Source: JALZDI01 sp035557095 (GTDB taxonomy: Bacteria > Actinomycetota > Actinomycetes > Propionibacteriales > Nocardioidaceae). From it: a DNA stretch of 64,000 bases. The translations under genes and the position numbers were made by a program. Location: positions 58,890 to 122,889 of the forward strand of contig DATMEB010000105.1 in assembly GCA_035557095.1 (NCBI GenBank), in the 5' to 3' direction. Shown here piece after piece: positions 17,196-24,989 of this stretch (within the stretch, counting starts at the first letter, position 1; every line of letters begins with the position of its first letter). The notes under the pieces were generated by a model. That model did no database searches. It saw nothing but the letters and a program-made list of their open reading frames with translations, and had not been told where the DNA came from.

Positions 17196-17843
17196 TCAGG
17201 CAGCGTCCCGGTCGTCTGCTTCCTTCGGGTCCGGCGCGGCGGGGTCGGACCCGGCTACGCCACCGTCGGCGTGTTCGCCGCCGGCGACGGCCTCACCGTT
17301 GAGCCGCCCGTGCAGACGCGACGGGTCCAGGTCCTCGCGATGCAGGCGCTGGAAGCCGCTGCGATGGAAGACCAGGGGAGGGCGATCCGACTCGGCCTGC
17401 ACGCCGAGGACCTGCAGCAGCACGATCAGGTGGTCACCGGCGTCGACCTCCTGTTGGAGCGAGCAGGTGAAGGTGGCGACGGCCTCGTCGAGCAGCACCG
17501 CACCACCGGGGCTGGTGCGCAGTGCCAGGTCGTCGAAACGCTGGTCGGCAGGACCGGCGAGCTGACGGCAGAGCATGTCGTGGTGGTCGGCGAGCACGCT
17601 GACTCCCACCTCGCCTGCGTCGCGCAGCGCCGGCCAGGTGTTGCTCGTCCTGGCGACCGAGAACGACACCAGCGGGGGTTCGAGGCTGATGGAGGTGAAC
17701 GAGCTCGCAGCGATGCCGACCAGACGCCCACCCACGCGGCCGGCCACAGCGACGACGCCGCTGGGGAACGTGCCGAACGCATCGCGCAACATCCGTCCGT
17801 CGAGTGACGCCGTGTCGGCCTGGGGGTTGGCGGTAGCGGTCAT
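17196..17843 (-). CDS. Flavin reductase (FMN-binding split-barrel)
   Basis: A 215-aa NAD(P)H:flavin oxidoreductase of the two-component monooxygenase type (PF01613-like). The core runs MLRDAFGTFPSGVVAVAGRV, IAASSFTSISLEPPLVSFSV and VGVSVLADHHDMLCRQLAGP, as in HpaC/NtaB-like reductases, and a dimer-forming split barrel is expected. The C-terminal 30 residues are low-complexity and acidic. It is the last gene of a minus-strand operon (monooxygenase, FMN reductase, this gene), and its ATG overlaps the stop of the FMN reductase gene. It would supply reduced FMN to the SsuD-type monooxygenase or to the NtaA-type monooxygenase at 24990. Confidence 0.88.
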   Translation of the reverse strand: MTATANPQADTASLDGRMLRDAFGTFPSGVVAVAGRVGGRLVGIAASSFTSISLEPPLVSFSVARTSNTWPALRDAGEVGVSVLADHHDMLCRQLAGPADQRFDDLALRTSPGGAVLLDEAVATFTCSLQQEVDAGDHLIVLLQVLGVQAESDRPPLVFHRSGFQRLHREDLDPSRLHGRLNGEAVAGGEHADGGVAGSDPAAPDPKEADDRDAA

Positions 17844-18370
17844 GCGAGGACTCCTGTCAGGTCGTGGCGGTGTCGAAGGAGCGTGTCCACGACGGGACGC
17901 GCGGTCGACAGCCAGGGTTCGTACGCCGTGGGATCGGCGTGGTCGGTGTCGCGCACGTAGAGGCCGGGTACCGGCGTGAGTGCCCCGAGCTCGGCCAGCA
18001 CGGGGCGAAGCGCGTACTCCGGCGCCAGTGCATGCCCCGGCCCGGCACCGAGCATCAGCGGCACCGCGATGCCGGTGAGCGCTCCCGAGGGGAAGCGGTC
18101 CAGGAAGAGCTTGAGCAGGCCCGTGATGCTGGCCTTGTACGTCGGGCTGGCCACCACGACGAGGTCGGCGTTGCCGACCTCGGTGACCAGCCGGTCGACC
18201 TGCTCGTCGTTGCGGTCGAGCAGCGCAGTACCGAGCCCGGCCAGGTCCACGACCAGGTCGGCATCGGCACCTGTGAGCTCGCGCGCGAGATGACACGCGG
18301 CGGAAAGGGTCCGGCTCTGCGGCTTGGGGTTGCCGACCACGACCGCCACCCGTCGTTCGGTGATGGTCAT
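17840..18370 (-). CDS. NADPH-dependent FMN reductase, SsuE/MsuE type
   Basis: A 176-aa flavodoxin-fold reductase. The flavin-phosphate loop is near the N-terminus (VAVVVGNPKPQSRTLSAA), followed by LVVVASPTYKASITGLLKLF, the usual motif of FMN reductases such as SsuE. It reduces FMN with NAD(P)H and hands FMNH2 to a flavin-dependent monooxygenase. Its ATG (18370) overlaps the end of the SsuD-type gene and its stop overlaps the next ATG, so the three genes are translationally coupled. A second, unrelated flavin reductase follows directly, an apparent redundancy. Confidence 0.9.
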   Translation of the reverse strand: MTITERRVAVVVGNPKPQSRTLSAACHLARELTGADADLVVDLAGLGTALLDRNDEQVDRLVTEVGNADLVVVASPTYKASITGLLKLFLDRFPSGALTGIAVPLMLGAGPGHALAPEYALRPVLAELGALTPVPGLYVRDTDHADPTAYEPWLSTARPVVDTLLRHRHDLTGVLA

Positions 18371-19536
18371 GAGGCGGCCCTCCCCACGCTGGCGAAGGGC
18401 ACCGCCGCAGGGGAGCGCCGAGCGGCCGGCCGCGGGTCGTCCCAGAGGCCGCGCTCGGCCAGGATGGGCAGCACGCCCTCGCCGAAGTTGTAGGCGCCCT
18501 CGAGGTGGGGGTACGCCGAGAGAACGAACTCGTCGAGGCCGAGGCCTGCGTACTCCGCGATCCGGTCCGCGACCTCCTCGTAGCTGCCGACCAGGGCCGT
18601 GCCGGCCCCGCCACGGACCAGCCCGATGCCTGCCCACACGTTCGGGTAGACCTCGAGGTTGTCGCGAGACCCCTCGTTGAGGTCCAGCATCCGGCGCTGG
18701 CCCTCTGACTCGCTGCGCCGAAGACCCGCCTGAACCGAGGCCAGCGTCTCGTCGTCGATGCCGGCCAGCAGGCGGTTGGCCTCGGCCCACGCCTCCTCCG
18801 AGGTCGGCCTGGCGATCGTGTGCATCCGGATCCCGAAGCGCATGGGTCGACCGTCGCGGGACGGCTCGGCCTCGGCGAGGCTGCGGATCCAGGCGATCTT
18901 CTCGGCCACCGCCTCGGGCGGCTCGCCCCAGGTGAGGTATACGTCGACGTGCTTGGCGGCGACCCGGCCGGCCGCCGGCGACGACCCGCCGAATCTGATC
19001 TCGGGGATCGGGTCGGGGATCTGAGCCAGTCTGGCGTTCTCGACGCGCAGGTGCTCACCGTCGAAGTCGACGGTCTCGCCCGCCCACAGCCGGCGCACGA
19101 TCGTGAGGAACTCGTCGCAACGCTCGTAGCGGCCGTCCTTGTCCAGGAAGTCGCCGAACATCCGCTGCTCGTGGCTCTCACCACCGGTGACCACGTTGAG
19201 CAGCAGGCGTCCGTCGGTGAGGTTCTGGAACGTGCCGGACATCTGCGCGGCGAGGTAGGGCGCCACGACGCCGGGACGGAAGGCGACGAGGAAGCGCAGT
19301 CGCTCGGACACCTGGCTGAGCATCGCCGTGGAGAGCCAGGCGTCGTCGCACCAGGCACCGGTCGGGGTGAGCGCGCCGTCGAAACCGCTCTGCTCGGCCG
19401 CCCGCGCGACCTGACCGAGGTACGGCACGTCGGCCGGACGGCTCGATCGGCCGGGGTTGACCCCATGGCCGCCGCCGACGATGTGGTTCCCGTCGCCACC
19501 GTTGGTGGGGAGGAACCAGTGGAACTTCAAAGACAT
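18367..19536 (-). CDS. ssuD: FMNH2-dependent alkanesulfonate monooxygenase, SsuD type
   Basis: A 389-aa luciferase-like TIM-barrel monooxygenase. It opens with LKFHWFLPTNGGDG and contains FLVAFRPGVVAPYLAAQMSG, LNVVTGGESHEQRMFGDFLD and YLTWGEPPEAVAEKI, all characteristic of SsuD. With FMNH2 and O2 it converts alkanesulfonates to an aldehyde plus sulfite, freeing sulfur. The ATG at 19536 has AAAGG upstream; a GTG three codons earlier is possible. It leads the operon with two flavin reductases and diverges from a LysR regulator; an SsuABC-type importer lies 3 kb away. Methanesulfonate or arylsulfonate use cannot be excluded. Confidence 0.9.
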   Translation of the reverse strand: MSLKFHWFLPTNGGDGNHIVGGGHGVNPGRSSRPADVPYLGQVARAAEQSGFDGALTPTGAWCDDAWLSTAMLSQVSERLRFLVAFRPGVVAPYLAAQMSGTFQNLTDGRLLLNVVTGGESHEQRMFGDFLDKDGRYERCDEFLTIVRRLWAGETVDFDGEHLRVENARLAQIPDPIPEIRFGGSSPAAGRVAAKHVDVYLTWGEPPEAVAEKIAWIRSLAEAEPSRDGRPMRFGIRMHTIARPTSEEAWAEANRLLAGIDDETLASVQAGLRRSESEGQRRMLDLNEGSRDNLEVYPNVWAGIGLVRGGAGTALVGSYEEVADRIAEYAGLGLDEFVLSAYPHLEGAYNFGEGVLPILAERGLWDDPRPAARRSPAAVPFASVGRAAS

Positions 19537-19610
19537 CCGAAGCACCTTTCAGATCTGGTCGTGGTGGCTGCAGAACGCCCTCGAGCGCGGGCACCCACTC
19601 AGCCTGTCCA

Positions 19611-19639
19611 ATCTCAAAGTTAATAGACTTGCTCGACAA
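19611..19639 (-). promoter_or_regulatory. Promoter of the ssuD operon
   Basis: On the minus strand TTGTCG (19639-19634) and TGAGAT (19616-19611) are spaced by 17 bases, in a locally AT-rich stretch with AAGT-TAATAG-ACTT symmetry between the boxes. Transcription would start near 19604, about 68 bases before the ssuD ATG. The divergent LysR product is the likely regulator. Confidence 0.5.
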
Positions 19640-19771
19640 TAACGGAGAGGGGTTCCCCCGGCCCAGCTCATCCAGCGCTCGGCACGTCTGGTTCGACGGA
19701 GGGGGCTACAGGGGGAACCTCTCACCCGGCTACGTCAGGCCCTGCCGGCCGACCGACGAAGAAGGAGACTC

Positions 19772-20677
19772 ATGCGAGTCGAGCAGCTCGAGCATCTTGT
19801 CGCGGTGACCCGGTACGGCTCGCTGCGTCGAGCGGGTGAACAGCTCCACGTCTCCCAGCCCGCGCTGAGCGAGTCGGTCACCCGGCTGGAGAAGGAGCTC
19901 GGGGCCGTCCTGCTCGAGCGGCGGCGTTCGGGTGCCCGGATCTCGGCGCAGGGACTCGAGCTGTTGCCCTACCTGGAGGCGGTCCTGGAGGCGGTGGCGC
20001 GGTTGCGTGCGGCCGCCGGTGACCATCGGGCGGAGGAGCGGGTGCTGCGCGTCGGCACCGTGAGCGCTGCGACCTCGACGCTGCTCACACCCGCCCTGCG
20101 TCGGCTGGCCGAGCGTCATCCCGCGAGCCGGGTGGACGTGGCCAACATCCAGCAGGCCTCGATCGACGAAGGACTGCTCGACGGCAGTCTCGACCTCGGA
20201 CTGGTGAACGTCCTCGCGGGTGACGATCCTCCGGCGGCTCTCCTCGACCTGCCGCTCCTGCACGGGCCCGCGGTCGTCGTGCTCCCGTGTGGTCACGCGC
20301 TTGCCGAACGGGACTTGGTCACGGTCGACGAGATCCGCGGTGAGCCGTTCGTGGCCATGCGGGAGGGGTACCTCATGCACCGGCTCGCCGTGCGCCTGTT
20401 CGGTGACCGCTGGCCCCGGGCGTGCGCGAGCACCGACGGAGCCGAGATGGGCAAGGCGATGGTGGCCGACGGCGCCGGCCTCGCCGTGCTGCCGCGGTTC
20501 AGCGTCGACGGCGATGTGCTCCAGCGATCCGGCGACATCACCTACCGCAGGATCGCAGGAGTCGACGCGTCGGTCTCGCTGGTGCTGCGGGCCCGTCGGG
20601 CCGCGCGGATGCCGACCCAGCTGCGGCTTCTTCGGGACATCCTGCTGGCACGTGCCGCGGAGGTGTCGCAGGCCTGA
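19772..20677 (+). CDS. LysR-family transcriptional regulator of the sulfonate locus
   Basis: A 301-aa regulator with N-terminal winged helix-turn-helix (MRVEQLEHLVAVTRYGSLRR, LHVSQPALSESVTRLEKELG) and a two-lobed effector domain. The start has AAGGAG nine bases upstream. It lies head-to-head with the ssuD operon and upstream of an MFS gene and an SsuABC-type importer. By analogy with Cbl/SsuR-type regulators it probably controls sulfonate use in response to sulfur supply; the inducer is not visible from sequence. Confidence 0.9.
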   Translation: MRVEQLEHLVAVTRYGSLRRAGEQLHVSQPALSESVTRLEKELGAVLLERRRSGARISAQGLELLPYLEAVLEAVARLRAAAGDHRAEERVLRVGTVSAATSTLLTPALRRLAERHPASRVDVANIQQASIDEGLLDGSLDLGLVNVLAGDDPPAALLDLPLLHGPAVVVLPCGHALAERDLVTVDEIRGEPFVAMREGYLMHRLAVRLFGDRWPRACASTDGAEMGKAMVADGAGLAVLPRFSVDGDVLQRSGDITYRRIAGVDASVSLVLRARRAARMPTQLRLLRDILLARAAEVSQA

Positions 20678-20716
20678 CTCCGGCACCTCGACCGGGCGCT
20701 TGCTCGTCTCACCGAC

Positions 20717-20745
20717 TTGACTTAGTAAGTCGAGTGACATGATAT
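20717..20745 (+). promoter_or_regulatory. Promoter of the MFS gene with overlapping palindrome
   Basis: TTGACT (20717-20722) and TGATAT (20740-20745) are spaced by exactly 17 bases, one of the best vegetative promoters in the window. A perfect palindrome GACTTAGTAAGTC (20719-20731, odd centre) overlaps the -35 box, a good place for a repressor or LysR-type regulator. Transcription should begin near 20752, leaving a leader of about 33 bases. Confidence 0.65.
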
Positions 20746-20784
20746 ACAAAGCCGCGAGCGCTGTCCCCTGCGAATCGAGGTCGC

Positions 20785-22128
20785 ATGTCTTCCGCCGTGT
20801 CCACAGCACCGTCTCCGCGAAAGGTGGCCGTCGCGTCGGCCGTCGGCGCGACGATCGAGTGGTACGACTTCTTCCTGTACGGCACCGCCGCCGGCCTGGT
20901 GTTCGACAAGCTGTTCTTCAACGCCCTCGACGGCGCGGCGGCCCAGTTCGCTGCCTTCGGCACCTTCGCCGTCGGCTTCCTCGCACGGCCGATCGGCGGC
21001 ATCCTGTTCGGTCACTTCGGCGACCGGATCGGCCGCAAGAAGATGCTCGTGCTGACGCTGTTGATCATGGGCGTGGGTACGGCCGCGATCGGTCTGCTGC
21101 CGTCCTACGACTCGATCGGCGTGTGGGCGCCGGTGCTGCTCATCGTGCTGCGCATCCTGCAGGGGATCGGTGTGGGCGGTGAGTACGGCGGTGCCGTCCT
21201 GCTCGCGGTCGAGTACGCGCCGCCCGAGCGCCGCGGGTTCCTGGGAAGCTTCGCGCACATCGGCGTTCCCGGCGGCCTGCTGCTCGCCTCGGGGGCGTTC
21301 TCGCTCGCGGCGCTGCTGCCCGACGAGGCGTTCCTTGCATGGGGATGGCGGGCGTGCTTCCTGGTGAGCATCGTCCTGCTCGGCATCGGCGCCTACATCC
21401 GCCTGTCGGTGATGGAGACGCCGGCGTTCGCCAAGGTCCAGGAGCACAAGGAGATCTCCTCGATCCCGCTGCGCGACCTGTTCGCGCGCCAGCCCAAGGC
21501 GCTGCTGCTCGGCATGGGTACGCGCTTCATCGAGGGGTTCACGTTCAACTTCTTCTCGGTCTACCTGCTCGCGTACGTCGTCACCAACCTCGGCCTGCCG
21601 AGCTCCTGGGCGCTCAACGGGATCCTCGTCGGTGCCGCGCTCGGCTCCGTGCTCGTACCGATCACCGGGGCACTGTCGGACCGGATGGGTCGCAAGCCGG
21701 TCTACCGGGTCGGTGCGTGGCTGGCCCTGCTGTTCGCCTTCCCCGCTGCGGCTCTGGTTCAGAGCGAGCAGCGGCTGCCCATCTTCGTCGCGTTCGTCGT
21801 GGGGCTCGGCGTGCTCTACGGCGTCACGTACGGACCGCTCGCCGCCTTCTGGGCCGAGCTGTTCGACACCCGCTTCCGCTACACCGCACTGAGCTCCCTG
21901 TACCAGCTGTCGGGGATCGTGGCTTCCGGCCTCACCCCGCTGATCGCAGCCTGGCTGGTCTCGGTCGGTGGCGGCACCCTGTGGTGGGTCGCGGGCTACA
22001 ACGTCGTGGTCGCGGCGATCAGTCTCATCAGCGCACGCTTCCTTCCCGAGACCCAGGGACGCGATCTCGACCGCGACTGGGCGCCCATCGCGGCGAGGGA
22101 CCCCGAGGAGGTCAGCGCGGCTGCCTGA
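20785..22128 (+). CDS. MFS transporter, metabolite:H+ symporter (MHS) type
   Basis: A 447-aa carrier with 12 predicted membrane segments. The N-terminus has the MHS signature GATIEWYDFFLYGTAAGL, then FGHFGDRIGRKKMLVLTLLI (MFS motif A) and VGGEYGGAVLLAVEYAP; the second half repeats motif A as GALSDRMGRKPVYRVGAW. Relatives move organic acids, betaines or sulfonates with protons. It is preceded by a strong promoter overlapped by a palindrome and lies between the LysR gene and the SsuABC-type operon, so it may import or export a sulfonate or an oxidation product. The substrate is unknown. Confidence 0.9.
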   Translation: MSSAVSTAPSPRKVAVASAVGATIEWYDFFLYGTAAGLVFDKLFFNALDGAAAQFAAFGTFAVGFLARPIGGILFGHFGDRIGRKKMLVLTLLIMGVGTAAIGLLPSYDSIGVWAPVLLIVLRILQGIGVGGEYGGAVLLAVEYAPPERRGFLGSFAHIGVPGGLLLASGAFSLAALLPDEAFLAWGWRACFLVSIVLLGIGAYIRLSVMETPAFAKVQEHKEISSIPLRDLFARQPKALLLGMGTRFIEGFTFNFFSVYLLAYVVTNLGLPSSWALNGILVGAALGSVLVPITGALSDRMGRKPVYRVGAWLALLFAFPAAALVQSEQRLPIFVAFVVGLGVLYGVTYGPLAAFWAELFDTRFRYTALSSLYQLSGIVASGLTPLIAAWLVSVGGGTLWWVAGYNVVVAAISLISARFLPETQGRDLDRDWAPIAARDPEEVSAAA

Positions 22129-22283
22129 CGCGCGACGACATCGCCGCTCGGTCGTAAGCGGCCGTGCGCAGGCGCGCCGGCGGTACTGCTGCTCACATTC
22201 TGGCGCGTCGGGCGGTTGACGCCTTCGGATATGCGTATTATCTCAACTTACTTACTCATATTTAGTCTCGAGGGAGACCGTCC

Positions 22284-23315
22284 ATGACGTTCCGAGCCCT
22301 ACGGCGAAGCCTGCTGCCCGTGGCCGCTGCAACCTTGCTGGCCGTGAGTGCGGCGGGATGCGCCAGCACTAGCAGCAGCGGCAGCGAGGCCGAGCAGACC
22401 ACCATCCGGTACCAGACCAATGCCGGGCTGATCGACCTTCCCGAGCTCGCCGACGCGCTCGGCTATCTCGACGGGCTGACGCTGGAACGCGTCGGCGACG
22501 TGCAGGGCGGCCCCGAGAGCCTGCGTGCCGTCGCCACGGACCAAGTCGACTACGGAGGCGCGTTCAACGGCGCGATCGCGAAGCTCGCGTCGACCGGGGT
22601 ACCCATCTCGGCGGTGATCTCCTACTACGGGTCCTCCGGCGACGTGAGCTCCTCGCTTCTGGTCAAGCAGGACAGCGGCGTCCAGGGCGCTCGCGACCTG
22701 ATCGGCAAGAAGGTCGCGGTCAACACGCTGGGTGCCAACGCCGAGGCTGTGCTCGACACCTATCTCGCCGAAGCGGGCCTCTCGTCCGAGGAGATCGACC
22801 AGGTGACACTGGTCCCGCTGCCGGGCATCAACAGCGAGGCGGCGCTTCGCGAAGGCCAGGTCGACGCGGCCTACATGTTCGGAAGCCTGAAGGAGGTCGC
22901 CCTCAGCCACGGTGGCCTGAAGGCCCTCGTCACCGACGTCGACCTCGTCGGCCCCTACAACGGTGGCAGCTACGTGCTGCGCGACGACTTCATCGAGGAG
23001 AACCCCGAGACGACCCGGAAGTTCGTCGGCGCGATAGCCAAGGCCCTGCGGTACTCCCAGACCCACTCCGTCGACGAGGTCCGGGAGCTGATGAAGGGCT
23101 ACCTCAAGGAGCACGGACGCGGCGACTTCGCCGAGGCGCTGGACCTCTGGGAAGGAACCGGCGTACCCAGCAACGGGGGCGTCATCACTGACAGGGACTT
23201 CACCCTGTGGCTCGACTGGCTCGAGGCAGAGGGTGAGGTGGACGCCGGCTCGATCGAGCCCGACGCCGTCTACACCAACGAGTTCAACCCCTACGCGAAG
23301 GAGACTCAGAGGTGA
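22284..23315 (+). CDS. ABC transporter substrate-binding lipoprotein, SsuA/NMT1 type
   Basis: A 343-aa binding protein with a lipoprotein signal (RALRRSLLPVAAATLLAVSA followed by AGC). The mature part has the two-lobed NMT1/SsuA-like fold: TIRYQTNAGLIDLPELADAL near the start, GGAFNGAIAKLASTGVPISA, and DLIGKKVAVNTLGANAEAVL. Such proteins bind sulfonates, nitrate, taurine or thiamine precursors. Its stop overlaps the GTG of the ATPase gene. A TTGACG (22216-22221) with TATCTC 17 bases later may be its promoter. Linkage to SsuD and flavin reductases makes a sulfonate or other organosulfur ligand most likely. Confidence 0.9.
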   Translation: MTFRALRRSLLPVAAATLLAVSAAGCASTSSSGSEAEQTTIRYQTNAGLIDLPELADALGYLDGLTLERVGDVQGGPESLRAVATDQVDYGGAFNGAIAKLASTGVPISAVISYYGSSGDVSSSLLVKQDSGVQGARDLIGKKVAVNTLGANAEAVLDTYLAEAGLSSEEIDQVTLVPLPGINSEAALREGQVDAAYMFGSLKEVALSHGGLKALVTDVDLVGPYNGGSYVLRDDFIEENPETTRKFVGAIAKALRYSQTHSVDEVRELMKGYLKEHGRGDFAEALDLWEGTGVPSNGGVITDRDFTLWLDWLEAEGEVDAGSIEPDAVYTNEFNPYAKETQR

Positions 23316-24136
23316 CGGGCAAGATCGCGCTGCTCGGCGTACGTCAGGTGTTCGAGGTGCGCGGCGACAACGACCGCCGGCTCCGCGAGTTCGTCGCTCT
23401 GCAGGACCTCGACCTGGAGGTGAGCGACGGCGAGCTGCTGACACTGGTGGGCCCCAGCGGCTGCGGCAAGTCCACCGTGCTCGACCTCATCAGCGGACTC
23501 TCCACGCCCACGGGCGGATCGGTGCTGGTGGACGGCGAGCCGGTCACCGGCCCAGGGCTCGACAGGGGAGTCGTGTTCCAGCAGTACACCCTGCTGCCAT
23601 GGCGTACGGCGCTCGGCAACATCGAGTTCGCGCTGGAGGCACTGGGCGGACTGAGTCGCGCCGAGCGGCGTAGGCGCGGTCGCAGCTACCTCGAGCTGGT
23701 CGGGCTGGCCGACTTCGCCGGCAGCTACCCGCACGAGCTGTCAGGGGGGATGAAGCAGCGGGTCGCCATCGCGCGGAGCCTCTCCTACGAGCCCGAGGTG
23801 CTGCTGATGGACGAGCCGTTCGGCGCCCTCGACGCGCAGACACGCGAGCGGCTCCAGGAGGAGCTGGTCCAGATCTGGCGGCGCACCGGAACCACGATCG
23901 TGTTCATCACCCATGACATCGACGAGGCGGTCTTCCTCGGTCAGCGGGTGGCGGTCATGACCACCCGCCCGGGACGCGTCGAGACGACGCTGGACATCGT
24001 CCTGAACCGCAGCTCATCCGAGGAAGACGTCCGCTCCACACCGGAGTTCGCTCGGTACCGGCACCAGATCTGGACGCTGCTGCGGCACCCCGGCGCCCCT
24101 TCGGCGCAGCTCGAGGAGGTGCATCGCGTTGCCTAG
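23312..24136 (+). CDS. ABC transporter ATPase, SsuB/TauB type
   Basis: A 274-aa ATP-binding subunit. Walker A is GPSGCGKST (residues 47-55), the Q-loop follows at VVFQQYTLLPWRTALGN, the ABC signature is LSGGMKQRVAIARSLSY, Walker B is VLLMDEPFGALD, and the switch histidine is in FITHDIDEAVFLGQRVAVM. The GTG start overlaps the stop of the binding protein gene, and the permease start overlaps its own stop. It powers import with the permease at 24129. The LPWRTALGN segment and MTTRPGR are typical of the SsuB/TauB/NrtD branch. Confidence 0.93.
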   Translation: MTGKIALLGVRQVFEVRGDNDRRLREFVALQDLDLEVSDGELLTLVGPSGCGKSTVLDLISGLSTPTGGSVLVDGEPVTGPGLDRGVVFQQYTLLPWRTALGNIEFALEALGGLSRAERRRRGRSYLELVGLADFAGSYPHELSGGMKQRVAIARSLSYEPEVLLMDEPFGALDAQTRERLQEELVQIWRRTGTTIVFITHDIDEAVFLGQRVAVMTTRPGRVETTLDIVLNRSSSEEDVRSTPEFARYRHQIWTLLRHPGAPSAQLEEVHRVA

Positions 24137-24968
24137 CCTCCTGCAGGAACGCACCCAGGCCGGTCTGAACAGCCGACAGGAGCAGTCCGCCGGGATCCGC
24201 GCGGGAGCGAAGGTACGCGGCGGCGTCGCTCGGCTGCTGCGCGGGCTGGTCGGGGTGGTGGCACTCGCGGTGGTGTGGGAGGTCGCACCGCGCGCCGGCT
24301 GGGTCGACCCCAACTTCGTCTCCCCGCTGTCGGAGGTGCTGAAGGCCTGGTACGAGCTGCTGAGCTCCGGCGAGCTGTGGACCCACCTGGGAGCGAGCCT
24401 GTTCCGCTCGGCCGCGGGGTTCGCTCTGGCGCTCGCGCTCGCCGTTCCGCTTGGTGCGGCCATCGCGTGGTACCGGCCGGTGCGTGAGCTCGTCTCGCCC
24501 GTGCTCGAGCTGTTCCGCAACACCGCCGCGCTGGCACTGCTCCCGGTCTTCGTGCTCATCCTCGGCATCGGGGAGACGTCCAAGGTTGCGATCGTGCTCT
24601 TCGCCTGCTTCTTCCCGATCCTGCTCAACACCATCAGCGGCGTCGCCACGGTCGACCAGCAGCTGCTGCGCTCGGCGCGGGTGCTCGACCTGTCGGCGGT
24701 GACGACGTTCCGCAAGGTGGTGTTCCCGGCCGCCCTGCCGACCATCTTCACCGGCATCCGGATCGCCGGCGCCGCCGCGGTCCTGGTGCTGATCGCCGCG
24801 GAGATGATCGGCGCCACCGCCGGTCTGGGCTACCTCATCAACTACTCGCAGTACAACTTCCTGATCCCTCAGATGTACGCCGCCATCCTGACCACGACCG
24901 GCGTCGGGCTCGCCATCAACTACGGACTCGTCGCACTCGAACGTCGTATGTCGCGCTGGCGTGCGTAA
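24129..24968 (+). CDS. ABC transporter permease, SsuC/TauC type
   Basis: A 279-aa membrane subunit with about six hydrophobic segments (VGVVALAVVWEVAPRAGWVD first) and the binding-protein-dependent permease motif near LLRSARVLDLSAVTTFRKVV, where the docking loop lies. The start is read as TTG at 24129 because AGGAGG (24114-24119) lies nine bases upstream and the gene overlaps the ATPase by eight bases; no better ATG/GTG lies before the first membrane segment. It completes the SsuABC-like importer. Confidence 0.9.
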   Translation: MPSLLQERTQAGLNSRQEQSAGIRAGAKVRGGVARLLRGLVGVVALAVVWEVAPRAGWVDPNFVSPLSEVLKAWYELLSSGELWTHLGASLFRSAAGFALALALAVPLGAAIAWYRPVRELVSPVLELFRNTAALALLPVFVLILGIGETSKVAIVLFACFFPILLNTISGVATVDQQLLRSARVLDLSAVTTFRKVVFPAALPTIFTGIRIAGAAAVLVLIAAEMIGATAGLGYLINYSQYNFLIPQMYAAILTTTGVGLAINYGLVALERRMSRWRA

Positions 24969-24989
24969 CCCTCGCGGAGGAGAAACCCC

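Noticed and set aside
19611..22280. A common operator shared by the three promoters of the sulfonate locus (ACTTA/TAAGT-like pieces)
   Set aside because: The AT-rich pieces look alike but do not align with constant spacing or symmetry; I could not define one motif by eye.
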